A DNA stretch of 64,000 bases, taken from assembly GCA_029448655.1 (NCBI GenBank), contig JACCLO010000005.1, positions 1,736,001-1,800,000 on the forward strand, written 5' to 3'. The translations under genes and the position numbers were made by a program. Every line of letters starts with the position of its first letter. Position 1 is the first letter of the stretch. Under the pieces are notes generated by a model that saw nothing but the letters and a program-made list of their open reading frames with translations, did no database searches and was not told the DNA's origin. The stretch is from Wolfiporia cocos (lineage: Eukaryota; Basidiomycota; Agaricomycetes; Polyporales; Phaeolaceae). Of this stretch, positions 22,040-31,693 are shown in pieces.

Positions 22040-23671
22040 ATGTCTGACAACCCGTCATTTGTCCTTCGCGGTGTCGAAGATGTGGTCTACGAGCAGCGGC
22101 CGGTCCCTGAGAGTGCGTCCGTCGTGTCCCGGTGTTCACCACGCATTGCGTGCTCACGTACGTGTATCAGTCCGTGACGACGAAGTCCTCATTGAAGTGA
22201 AGAAGACTGGTATGTCCATCGCCCATTGGAACAACCATTTCTTCTCATGATCTTGCACGATTCAGGTATCTGTGGTTCCGATGTACGTACGCCATCAGTG
22301 ATCACCATCACACCGACGAACTTTGTCATTAGGTCCATTACCTTGTCGCAGGGCGTATCGCTCAGTTCGTGGTCGAGAAGCCGATGGTAGACAGCTGTTC
22401 GTTTGTATGCAAGCATCCTGCTCACTGATTCGATCATACAGGTTCTCGGACATGAGTCTGCTGGTGTTGTCGCGAAGAGTACGTCTGTGCATCATCCGTA
22501 CTTCATTCCGCGAGCCTGACCACTCCGTACTGCAGTTGGTGCTAAGGTTAAGACCTTGAAGGTTGGTGACCGCGTCGCACTGGAGCCCGGTGCGACTTGC
22601 CGCGTATGTGATGCTTGCAAGAGCGGGCGTTACGAGGTATGCACTTACATTCTCTCTCCGTGTGTAGTCACTGAAGTAAATATGTGTAGCTGTGCCCGGA
22701 CATGGTGTTCGCTGCCACCCCTCCCTATGACGGTACTCTCGCGCGCTACTATCCCATCCCCGCAGACATCTGCTACAAACTCCCCGATCACCTAACTCTT
22801 GAGGATGGTGCAATGGTAAGTTGACACTGTTCCACTGGTCGACTTGAGGCCTCATTGACAAACGTGCACCGTAGATGGAGCCTCTCTCAGTGGCCATCCA
22901 CGCTGTTGCAAACATCGCGCAATTACGCCCTAACCAATCCGTCGCCGTCTTCGGTGCAGGACCCGTCGGCCTTCTCTGCATGGCCGCCGCGCGTGCCCTC
23001 GGCGCTTCGCGGGTCATCGCGGTCGACATCGTCCCACACCGTCTCGAGTTCGCCAGGTCGTACGCGGCGACGGAGGCTTACCTCCCGCCCGCGCCCGAGG
23101 CGGGCGAGTCGCGCATCCGGTACTCGGAGCGGAATGCGAAGTTGATGATGCAGACGCTCGGCATCGCTGAGCGCGGCCCGACCGCGATCGATCTCGTCGT
23201 CGATGCGAGCGGTGCGGAGGTGTCGATCCAGACCGGTATAATAATCGCGAAGGCCGGTGGTACCTTTGTTCAGGTGCGTCGATCTTCTTGCAAAGGATCT
23301 CGGTGCGGCTAGAGCTGATCAACTGCTACGTACCCTTAGCTCGGCATGGGCAATCCTGAGATCGTGATTCCTGTCACGACACTCTTAACGAAGGAGCTCA
23401 ACTTCAAAGGCTCCTTCCGGTATGGACCTGGTGACTACCCGCTGGCCATCGCGCTCGTGTCGCAAGGGAAGGTCGACCTCAAGCCTCTCGTCACGCATAG
23501 GTAAAGTCGCCCCGACTCTCTATAAGACACGTTCTAACGTGCCACAGATTCTCCTTTGACCAGGCCATTGAGGCGTTCCAAACAACGCGGGTGGGCAAAA
23601 GCGCGGACGGGAAGGGCGTCATCAAGGCGGTCATCTCCGGCCCCGATGTTTCCCCCAATGACCTCTTGTAA
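22040..23671 (+). CDS. Zinc-dependent sorbitol/xylitol-type dehydrogenase, copy 2
   Basis: Paralogue of the preceding gene with the same intron layout. It starts [21 protein letters not shown]. The zinc motifs GICGSDVHY and GHESAG, the structural-zinc cysteines (CRVCDACKSGRYE-LC) and the coenzyme fold [18 protein letters not shown] with VIAVDIVPHR are all kept. Long runs of the coenzyme domain are identical to copy 1 (for example [18 protein letters not shown]). Differences concentrate in the catalytic half and near the substrate cleft: copy 2 has ATPPYDGTLARYY where copy 1 has [13 protein letters not shown]. It ends DVSPNDLL with TAA at 23669-23671. Both copies look intact, so this is a functional tandem pair rather than a gene and pseudogene. 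Substrate is unresolved. Confidence 0.93.
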
Positions 23672-23980
23672 GGAGGGAATAGCATGAATAGTGGAATAGG
23701 GCAGAACTTAGGCAGTAAATGAAAGTGTTACAGAGCGAAACACATGTACGACTTGTACGATTTTAAAACAATTTGGCTATGTTTTGCTGTTATATTCCAT
23801 ATCGTCATCAGGCTCCATTGCGGTGGGACAGTGCAGGAAGCTGCCTACACGTAGCGAAGTGCACGACTGACATGATATCAAGCACAGCCTATCTTCACTT
23901 CATTGTGGGGATCGGCTCACCAAGGGAGTGGTGCCCAATGTGCTGTGTTACCATATGATTGAATGGCATGCATGAAAAGT
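23672..23980. other. Spacer upstream of the 5S rRNA gene
   Basis: No gene or repeat is visible. It contains the 3' flank of dehydrogenase copy 2. Confidence 0.4.
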
Positions 23981-24098
23981 ATCCACGGCCATAGGACTCT
24001 GAAAGCACCGCATCCCGTCCGATCTGCGCAGTTAAGCAGAGTGCCGCTTAGTTAGTACCACGGTGGGGGAACACGCGGGAATCCTGGGTGTCATGGTT
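23981..24098 (+). rRNA. 5S ribosomal RNA
   Basis: The sequence begins ATCCACGGCCATAGGACTC and contains the internal promoter boxes expected for Pol III (AGTTAAGCAGAG; GTTAGTACCACGGTGG) and the conserved GCGGGAATCCTGGGTG. The usual fungal length of about 118 nt fits. A T-rich tract (tttctaatttatttt) follows as a likely Pol III terminator. The 3' strand of helix I reads TGTCATGG where TGCTGTGG is common, which would weaken pairing with the 5' CCACGG, so a divergent or decaying copy is possible. Confidence 0.92.
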
Positions 24099-24533
24099 TC
24101 TAATTTATTTTCCTTTGAATTTTGGTGAGTATATTTATGTTAATCGGAATGTTTCTGGCTCGGAACAGTGCAGGCGGGTACTTGTACATATGTGTGACAA
24201 GATGACCATTAGACGTGACAATGAAAGGGTATCGGTTTCAGGGTAGCAAGCTGTTATGTGAAACGTACAACAGCACAGAGGGTCCATTGACACGGATAAA
24301 TTTGAAAGGCGGATGCAGGCGCGTTGCGTGCCTAGATTAAATTAACGCGGAGCACGTGTGCTAATAAGAAAGGCACGTGATCGTGTCATAGTGAACACGC
24401 GTTACGCGCCCACGTTACTTGGAGCTTGCCATCTTCTCGGGGACACAATCGCGAGCTCATCGGCCTTTATCACTTGTACTGCTCGTTGTGTTTGAGTCAC
24501 AGTAGTCCACGAAACCTCTTCATTATCGCAACC
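24099..24533. other. Spacer downstream of 5S rRNA
   Basis: It contains the 5S terminator tract at its left edge and the promoter of the next gene. Nothing else is recognised. Confidence 0.4.
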
Positions 24534-26129
24534 ATGCGCTTTGGACCGCGGAATGCGTACTATCTCCGGATTTCAGAACACACTGTCCTGCCTCTATACG
24601 TGAGCAGAGTGAAAGGACAACTCCAGGATCGTAATATTGATTGGGCGTGAAGGTATATCTCGATGAGCGGCATATCGACTGGATGTCGGAAAGAGTACTG
24701 CAGCATGTCCTTGAGGATCTCCGTCCGCGGTAAGCGAAGTACATTCTTACGCAGACATTATGCCGCATCTACTTCTCAGTATACTACAGAAACTGAGGGA
24801 CGAATCTGACTCTCACTCGGGTTCCAAAGCAAAGGGTGGAACTGTCGATGTGCATCGTGGTAGTACGTCTTGGGTCTTCGCTGAGAACGTGACAAGGAGC
24901 GAGACGCATTTCGCAGACACCTATCAGTTCGGATACTTCCTTCGGAAAACAGACCCTCACGCAGTTCTGATCAAGGTCTGGAGCTGTTAATACTTCCATC
25001 TCACTTTGTGCTGAGTGTCATCTAGACGAGACATTTCGTGCCTGCCCCAGATCCACCTCAGGGTGTCGTGCCCCCGCGCTCGCCATCTCCTCCAACAACT
25101 TCCGCACACAAGGGGAAGAAGCGTACACGGAAAGGGGCTGCCAAGTCCGCTAGACGGGCGAAGAAGGCGAAGACAAAGGGGAAGCAGCGAGCGAGAGATT
25201 CTGACGAGGAAGAGGATGCCATCTCGATTTCTAGCGGCGAAGACGATGATGCTCATCCACCCACTACCTCCACAACGGCTATCCCGATGACCCCAAGGCG
25301 GTCAACTAGAGCCAAGAAGGTAATAGCAGGAGGCTACCGAGAGGAAGACGAGGATATTAGGGAGGATCCTGGCAGTTCTCTCGAAGGAGATGTCGACATC
25401 GAGATGCATACTCCCGCTGGGGACGCTCCCAATGCAGACATGGCCCCCGCAAATGCGCCAATGCCACTTGACGATGTTGAGCTCATTGCGATGGATGAAG
25501 TCGAAGATGTTGCATCGCCTGTTATAAAGCACGAGGCGACTGAGTCCACCCTTGACATGGTCTCTTCATCGATCTCGCCCGAGCCTATCCCAGACCCTGT
25601 CAGCGAGGAAATACTTGATGTAACCCCAACACGACATAATCCTCACGAAGACGAGGAAGAAGATATGAAGAAATTGATCATGCAGCTCAGGTATTGCGGC
25701 TTCAACATTCACGGGCAATGCCTCTGCGTAATCGTTGAGCCATACCCTCCCATACGAGCGACAACCAGGCCCCCTCCTCGTGCGCCTTCCGTGGCGGCGG
25801 CAGCGTTTTTCACGCCAAGAGCTCCTAGCATCGCTCCTTCAGACTTTGTGCCAAGCGGAGGAAGCGGGCAGAGGGCGCGCACACCGCTGTTCTTACCGGA
25901 AGACAATAGGGAGGGGAGCATCATTCCTGCCCCCGCTCGACCGCGAACTCTACCTCCCGTTCCGCTCTTTAACGAGGTTACGGACGATAGCAGCGATGAT
26001 GACGGCATGATGACGTTCACTCAAATCCTCAGATCGGTCGGGACCAATCAAGCGGGAGCGGTTGAGAATGACGACGAGATTGAGGGCACCGTCTTCTTTG
26101 GTGATGCAGATGAAAACAAGGAGTTATAA
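24534..26129 (+). CDS. Hypothetical protein with folded N-terminus and charged/low-complexity tail
   Basis: Exons 24534-24599, 24653-24729, 24780-24975 and 25026-26129 are in phase throughout. A further 78-nt in-frame intron at 25691-25768 is likely, giving 454 residues (480 if retained). The N-terminal ~110 residues look globular (MRFGPRNAYYLRISEHTVLP; VYLDERHIDWMSERVLQHVL; FADTYQFGYFLRKTDPHAVL). After that comes a strongly basic segment resembling a nuclear localisation signal (KGKKRTRKGAAKSARRAKKA), acidic Asp/Glu stretches and Pro/Ala-rich sequence, ending FFGDADENKEL. I do not recognise the family; nuclear localisation is inferred from composition only. The stop codon is just 62 bp from the stop of the convergent MEF2 gene, so the transcripts probably overlap. 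Confidence 0.7.
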
Positions 26130-26191
26130 ATACATACGAATATCTCTATACGACGTTCATTACGGTGTCAAGCAAGTGCCACGTCATTACA

Positions 26192-28753
26192 TTATGCTCG
26201 CCCAATGTCGCGCAATATTTCCATCTTTCTTGCCTCCGACACTCTCCTAAATCCTGCGTTAACCATCTCAAATACACCATGCCCGCCAGACAGAGCACGT
26301 AGGCGATTTGAGTAGTCCAGCATGCGGCTTAATGGTGCGATGGCGTAGATGGATCGCTTGAAACGAGGAGATGAAGAATCACCGTCCGAGGAATTGGTGG
26401 AGGATGGAGAGAGCTCCTGGGGAGGGATGTAGACACCGTCATCGGAGTAGGGCTCCAGATCTTCTTCGGCATCCGCCACATTACTGGAGCCTGCAGCCAG
26501 ATCAAGTACCTCGCCGCCGTTTTCCGTCAAATCCTTCACGACCTTGCCGACCGACTCTTGGCTGACGATAATCTTCAGGCGGATAAAGGGTTCCATTACG
26601 TATCCCATACCGGCATTGCGTATGCATTCACGCAGGATGACGGCACTAGCACCGGCGAGCACCGATGCAGGAGCAGATTCGCGGGGATAGTCGAACCCTT
26701 TGACTTGGATGTGGAGATGTGATAAAGCCAATGAGGTATGAGGAGAGCTTGACAGCGTGTTGAGGATTCCTCGTGCGACGTTTGTCATAGGGCAGTTCAC
26801 GTCGGATGATGTTTCTGGGGAGCGTAGCGCCTTGCCTTCGTGGTCTAGTACTATATTGCCATCCCATAGGGGATCACCCTGCTCGTCATGCTCGAGCCCT
26901 CGGATGGCCAAGTCAATTGTGACTGAGATCGTCTTGCCTGCAATGTCAGTACTCCAAGTTGACGAGTCGGGTTGCGGGATGCCGGTGCCAAGTCCTTCTC
27001 TGTAGCTGACCCGCCGCTTCCCAACCTCGAACTGCGCGCTCCATTCGTCTCTGAGGCGAGCTTCAACAATCTCGAGATGGAGTGAACCAAGGCCATGTAC
27101 GATGATCTGACCCTCTTGCGTCTCCACGCGTACTGAAGGGTCTGTGCGCGCGAGCGAAGTGAGCGCGTCTTGGACTGGTTGCAGATCAGAGTGGGACTGA
27201 GGGATGATCGCCGCGGACATGACTGGGGCTGGGGGTATGATATCCTGCATGGATGATTCATTGGACGTATTGTGTGCTGCTGTCAATGTGTCGCCCGTAC
27301 GAGTGTATTTCAGACCAAGGATCACGCCTACGGAGCCAAATGATAACGTTTCGACTTCCTCTGCCCGAGACGCATAGAGAAGTAATATCTTGGAGACCCT
27401 TTCACGCTGGTTGCGGGTAGCGTTGAAAATGACACTCTGTTGTGATAGCTTCCCTATTCTCGCATTTGAGTCATATTCAACAGGACGATAATCATGACCA
27501 ACCTGAATAGACCCGCACGAAAGTCATCCAGCCCTTTCGCCTGTCCCAGCCTACCTTCCATGCCAACATGCGTAGAGGTGCGTTGGGCGCGGGTAGCTGT
27601 TCCACAACATCCACTGGGCTTGGAAATAATTCACCCACATAATCCATAACAAGTTCGGTTCCTATATGCTTGAATGCCGAGCCACATAGGACCGGGAGTA
27701 TTTCGTTCCGTAGGGTAGCACTGCGCAAGTGAGGCATAATCTCGGGCGAGTTCACCCTCAAATACGCAGGATCATCGGATGGAAGAGCTAATAAAGTCTC
27801 CATGAGCTCCTCGGAAAACATCGAGAGATTCTCCAGAAGGCTAGTACGAGCGACCACCAAATGCTGAAGAATTGGATGCGATGCCGGAAATATACCGGTG
27901 CTACCAAGTGCTTCAACCGTACGTGGGAGTGAATATTGTGATGGTCTACCGTCTTCGTCCCATTTCCAGGCTTCCCATCGCACGAGATCCACGAGGCCTT
28001 GAACGCCGGGCTCCGCTCTTGCGTAGTCGTCGGGATCGAAGGAAGCGATTGGAAGAGCCAGGGCTATTGGTTTCGGATGTAAGCGGTTCGATAGGAGAGA
28101 TGACACTGAGTGAGAAAGCGACGCTCCGGCGCGGTCGAGCTTGTTAACGAATATTAGCCTGGACCGAACCCCATATCTACAGGTAACATGTTTGAGTATA
28201 TCCTGGCTACAGTACTCCAAGCAAGTCTCACCTAGGCATATGCTCACCTGTCTAGTTGGCTCCATACGCCTTTTGTCTGCGCTTCGACTCCCTCAACAGA
28301 ATCGAGGAGAACTACTGCACCGTCAACCACACGGCTAGCACTCTCCACCTCCATCCCAAAATCTGCGTGTCCTGGTGTATCAATTAGGTTGAAGGTCCAG
28401 TCACGCCATTTTACAGGTATACTAGCGGACTGTATCGTGATCCCTCGCTCACGCTCCGCTGGCAAAAAATCCGTAGTCGTGCTGCCGGTATCGACGGAGC
28501 CCGCCGAGGAAAGATACGAGGATTTGAGCAATATGGACTCTGTCAGGGTCGTCTTTCCAGAGTCTAATTACTAAAGTTAGTCAGCCGTGGAAAGCTCAAA
28601 GACTGACCTACCGATGTGGGCAACGAGTGCCATGTTCCTCAACTTGGAAGCGGCATCGTTTGCTGCCGTTGCAAGCTGCCGCTGCACGCTAGGTAGAGAC
28701 GCGTTCTGAGCAAATGGGCGTCGTACGAACTTTAGTGTGTGCGACAACATCAT
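26192..28753 (-). CDS. MEF2: Mitochondrial elongation factor G2 (ribosome-recycling GTPase)
   Basis: EF-G2mt works with ribosome recycling factor to split mitochondrial ribosomes after termination (family knowledge). It starts [17 protein letters not shown], an Arg-containing presequence suited to mitochondrial import; a second Met follows at once. The GTPase domain shows G1 ([13 protein letters not shown], rebuilt across an intron), the switch region ([16 protein letters not shown]), G3 ([15 protein letters not shown]) and G4 (FVNKLDRAG). Domains II-V follow, with [20 protein letters not shown] and the C-terminal [13 protein letters not shown], ending [14 protein letters not shown] with TAA at 26192-26194. 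Several short introns are present. The gene is divergent from STE14 (200 bp between start codons) and convergent with the hypothetical gene to its left. Assignment as EF-G2 rather than EF-G1 rests on overall resemblance and the divergent C-terminus. Confidence 0.85.
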
Positions 28754-28952
28754 AGCACTGGGCTATATCCCAGACGATGGTACGCCACAGTGGCGACCGA
28801 AGGAAGAAAGACGGCGCCGCCACACCAGCGCTTCCAAACTCCAATTCAAAACGCGTCGCGTCTGCCACGTGACCCAGGCAACGCCGGCGGCTACATCGGT
28901 GAGGGACACCTTGTCCGCGTGAACATGCTTCATTCACAAGAACCTTTATTCC

Positions 28953-30195
28953 ATGCAGACCTCCCAGGATAGAGACGGCTTCGAGGATCGTCTTCTACAG
29001 CATACAATGGCAGGACCGCAAAATGTTCATCCTCTCGACACTGTGCCGAAGGATCCATCCCTAAGGCCTCACGGAGCCATTCCCAATACACCTCTGGCAG
29101 CCTCGACGATCTCATTCTTGCTGGGGGCTGGTTTCTCGCTCGGGCTTCTAATATTTCTTGCTGGAGGCTTTCAATACTACTGGTGGCTGACATACCAGTT
29201 CGGATTCTTCGTCGCGGCGTGGACCGCGTTCCATTGGGCCGAGTTCACCGTGACGGCGGGATGGAACAAGGACAAGTGCAGCATTGATTGTGCGTTTGCT
29301 ATCCATGCTGTCTCTACAAACTTTAAAGCGCGACATAGCTTTTCTACTTGAGAACGGGATTCAATACCACCTGGCGCACAGCTTTGCTCTCTTAGAGTAC
29401 TTCTTGACGCTGTACTTCAAGCCTGCGTTCAAGGATCACGCCTACGTGTCATTCTGTGGTACTACGCTCCCAGGAATGATGGGCACCAGAACTGACCTCC
29501 CTTTAGGCATTGTCCTCGTTATTGTTGGACAAGTGCTACGATCCTCGGCTATGATCCACGCTGCGTCCAACTTTTCGCATGTCATTGCTATACGCAGGAT
29601 AGAATCTCACGTCTTAGTAACTGATGGAATCTACCAGTGAGTCGCCCGCTCAGTGGAGATGTTGAGCGCGATGTGGTGCTTGATTGGGCTTCAGAGATGG
29701 CAACACATGTCATTCTGGTCATGCTTGCAGCCCTGAACACCGGGCGAACGTTAGGGCGTGATGGCTGTGGACTTGCCACATCCCCGAGTTCGAACGATGT
29801 CCTGGGATTTAGACGAGACCTAAGAATGTTCTGTGAAGTGTACCGCCGCGCTCTCAAGCCTGCATCGCGGTCAATGCCCTCAGTACCTACTGCCATGATA
29901 TACGTGTCTGAATATTCTGACTACCAGCTGGTTTCGACACCCGTCATACGCTGGTTTCTTCTACTGGGCGTTGGGTACCCAGCTCGTACTCCTCAATCCA
30001 GTGTCGTTCATCGGATATTCCGTAGTGCTCTGGCGATTTTTCTACTACCGCATACGATGTACGTTTTGCTCATGGGTGCTGATGCATAAGCTGATCAGGT
30101 TCACAGCGGAGGAAGGTCTGCTCATACGGTTCTTCGGCCGCGACTATGTCTTGTATCGAGACCGGGTTGGTACCAAAATACCATTCATTCCGTGA
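28953..30195 (+). CDS. STE14: Protein-S-isoprenylcysteine O-methyltransferase
   Basis: ER membrane enzyme that methylates the C-terminal prenyl-cysteine of CaaX proteins such as Ras and a-factor-type pheromones, after prenylation and trimming. Spliced protein shows hydrophobic spans near ISFLLGAGFSLGLLIFLAGG and YYWWLTYQFGFFVAAW, the segment GIQYHLAHSFALLEYFLTLY, and the catalytic C-terminus with RHPSYAGFFYWALGTQLVLL and EEGLLIRFFGRDYVLYRDRV, ending GTKIPFIP. Two in-frame ATGs are possible, 28953 and 29007; homologues with short N-termini favour 29007, but the first is given. An unusually long intron (about 29639-29930, ~290 nt) splits the region just before the HPSY motif. Mating-pheromone maturation in basidiomycetes depends on this enzyme. 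Confidence 0.9.
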
Positions 30196-30383
30196 CCGCC
30201 ACTGTACTATCAGCTGCATGATATGCCAGCGTCACACTACGATGGTTAGTAGCACCCTTAGTCGCCGCACAATGTACCCAGGGACATAATGATAGAGGAG
30301 TCATGTTGGCCACAGCAAATAATAGAGACATGCGAGATTTTGGCATCGACACAAAATGACCACCCATCAGAAGAATACAGTGC

Positions 30384-31108
30384 TCACTCCTGAACAACGG
30401 TGCTCTTCTCCGAAACATAGATACCGTCCAAAAATTTACGGATATCCTTGTTCCGTACGCGGCATACACCCTGGATGGATGCCGCTGTCGATCGCTGTGA
30501 GACAAATTACAGCACTAGTCAGCGTTCAGACTCACCAGATTGCGAGACGTTCTGGACGTCATTCCCCTCCAGAATCAGCTCATCCTTCTGCGCCTTGCTC
30601 TCCGAGACCGTGACGCCCCCCAGCATGTTCACATGTCGCACGATCTGAAGAATGCTAAGATGGTGAATGTAGGGACTAACTTTGGACTAACTTTCTCGCC
30701 CAAGAAGTTACGGATTTCCAATGCTGTGCCATTTTCCTGGATGATGCAGTTGATGGGGAAGTGAGCGTACACCGCACGCATCTTGTACTGGAAGCCCTAT
30801 AGCAACAACCTAGGCTAAGTCGACCAATTTGCGATGACTTCAGTACATACCTTCGTGACTCCAGTAATCATGTTAACGATGAGGCTTCTGATCGTGCGGA
30901 GGCAAGCGACGTGTTTCCGGCCACCCTGCCAAACCGCAAGGGAGACCTTGTTCTTCTTGCCCTTCTCCAGCCGAATGTCCATGTCGATGTGGCGGACATT
31001 CTTGGTCAGCGTCCCTCGAGGGCCCTTGACGGTGATGAGGCGGGACCTGATGCTGACTTCCACCCCCTCGGGAATGTCAAGTTCCTCGGTCTTGAGAACG
31101 TCCTTCAT
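30384..31108 (-). CDS. RPL9: 60S ribosomal protein L9 (uL6)
   Basis: Cytosolic large-subunit protein near the sarcin-ricin loop. Starts [20 protein letters not shown], then [19 protein letters not shown], the R-T-I-R-S-L segment, [37 protein letters not shown] and finally [20 protein letters not shown], ending STVVQE with TGA at 30384-30386. Length is close to the usual ~190 residues. Introns include one near 30494-30537 and one near 30797-30850, both placed by family fit. The intron at about 30655-30700 contains a doubled GGACTAACTTT element. It is divergent from PCF11 across about 585 bp. Confidence 0.94.
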
Positions 31109-31693
31109 CTGCGCGCAAAGTGCCCGTCAGTCCGTGCCCTACATCCACCGCCGGCTAGACCAATCCATCTTCTTCCTCAAAAATGATCTTTCCATCCGTC
31201 CTCAAAACACCTCCGAAGCGACCTGACGGCATGTTCCCATAAATATGCAGAATAACGGACTCACCGTGTAGTCTTGAGGAGGAGGTGGGCACCGTCGGGC
31301 TTCGTAACGACGGTAGCGCCTACTATTACCTATTCAGGCTACTATCAGACTCCGGCCCAGCCTCGGAAGAGCTGTGGCCCGATCGGAGCGGAGCTTGAAC
31401 AGCCCACCCTTTGTTGCCGCGCGTGGGGCCTGAGAGGCTCGCAAGGCTTTACCACCGACTACCACCATCTCTGTGTGCGCTTGACACCCCGTACATCCCG
31501 TCCCCCGTTTTGCAGCGAGCTGTGTGAAACAGTTGAGGGATCGTACTGTCCGAGCATTCCTAGACCTGATCAACTTCGAACGTCCTCGACTCGCAAGCAA
31601 CGGCCTCGCCTATCGTCCGTTGCATCAGCGTCATCGTTGAGAGCGCTTCCTCGCCCCCACCAGCGCAATCTTGTTTTTCTGAGCAGTGACACC
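31109..31693. other. Divergent promoter region of RPL9 and PCF11
   Basis: An open frame runs into PCF11 from 31274, but the first good start there is the ATG at 31694. Upstream residues look unlike Pcf11, so this region is read as promoters and 5' leaders. Confidence 0.5.

Noticed and set aside
29780..29810. GAGTTCGAAC resembling a tRNA T-loop in the STE14 intron
   Set aside because: Flanking bases do not pair as a T-arm, and no A box or acceptor stem is found at the right distance.
31274..31693. N-terminal extension of Pcf11
   Set aside because: The frame is open, but the residues are unlike Pcf11, and the ATG at 31694 is followed by a typical Pro/Gln leader and the CID.
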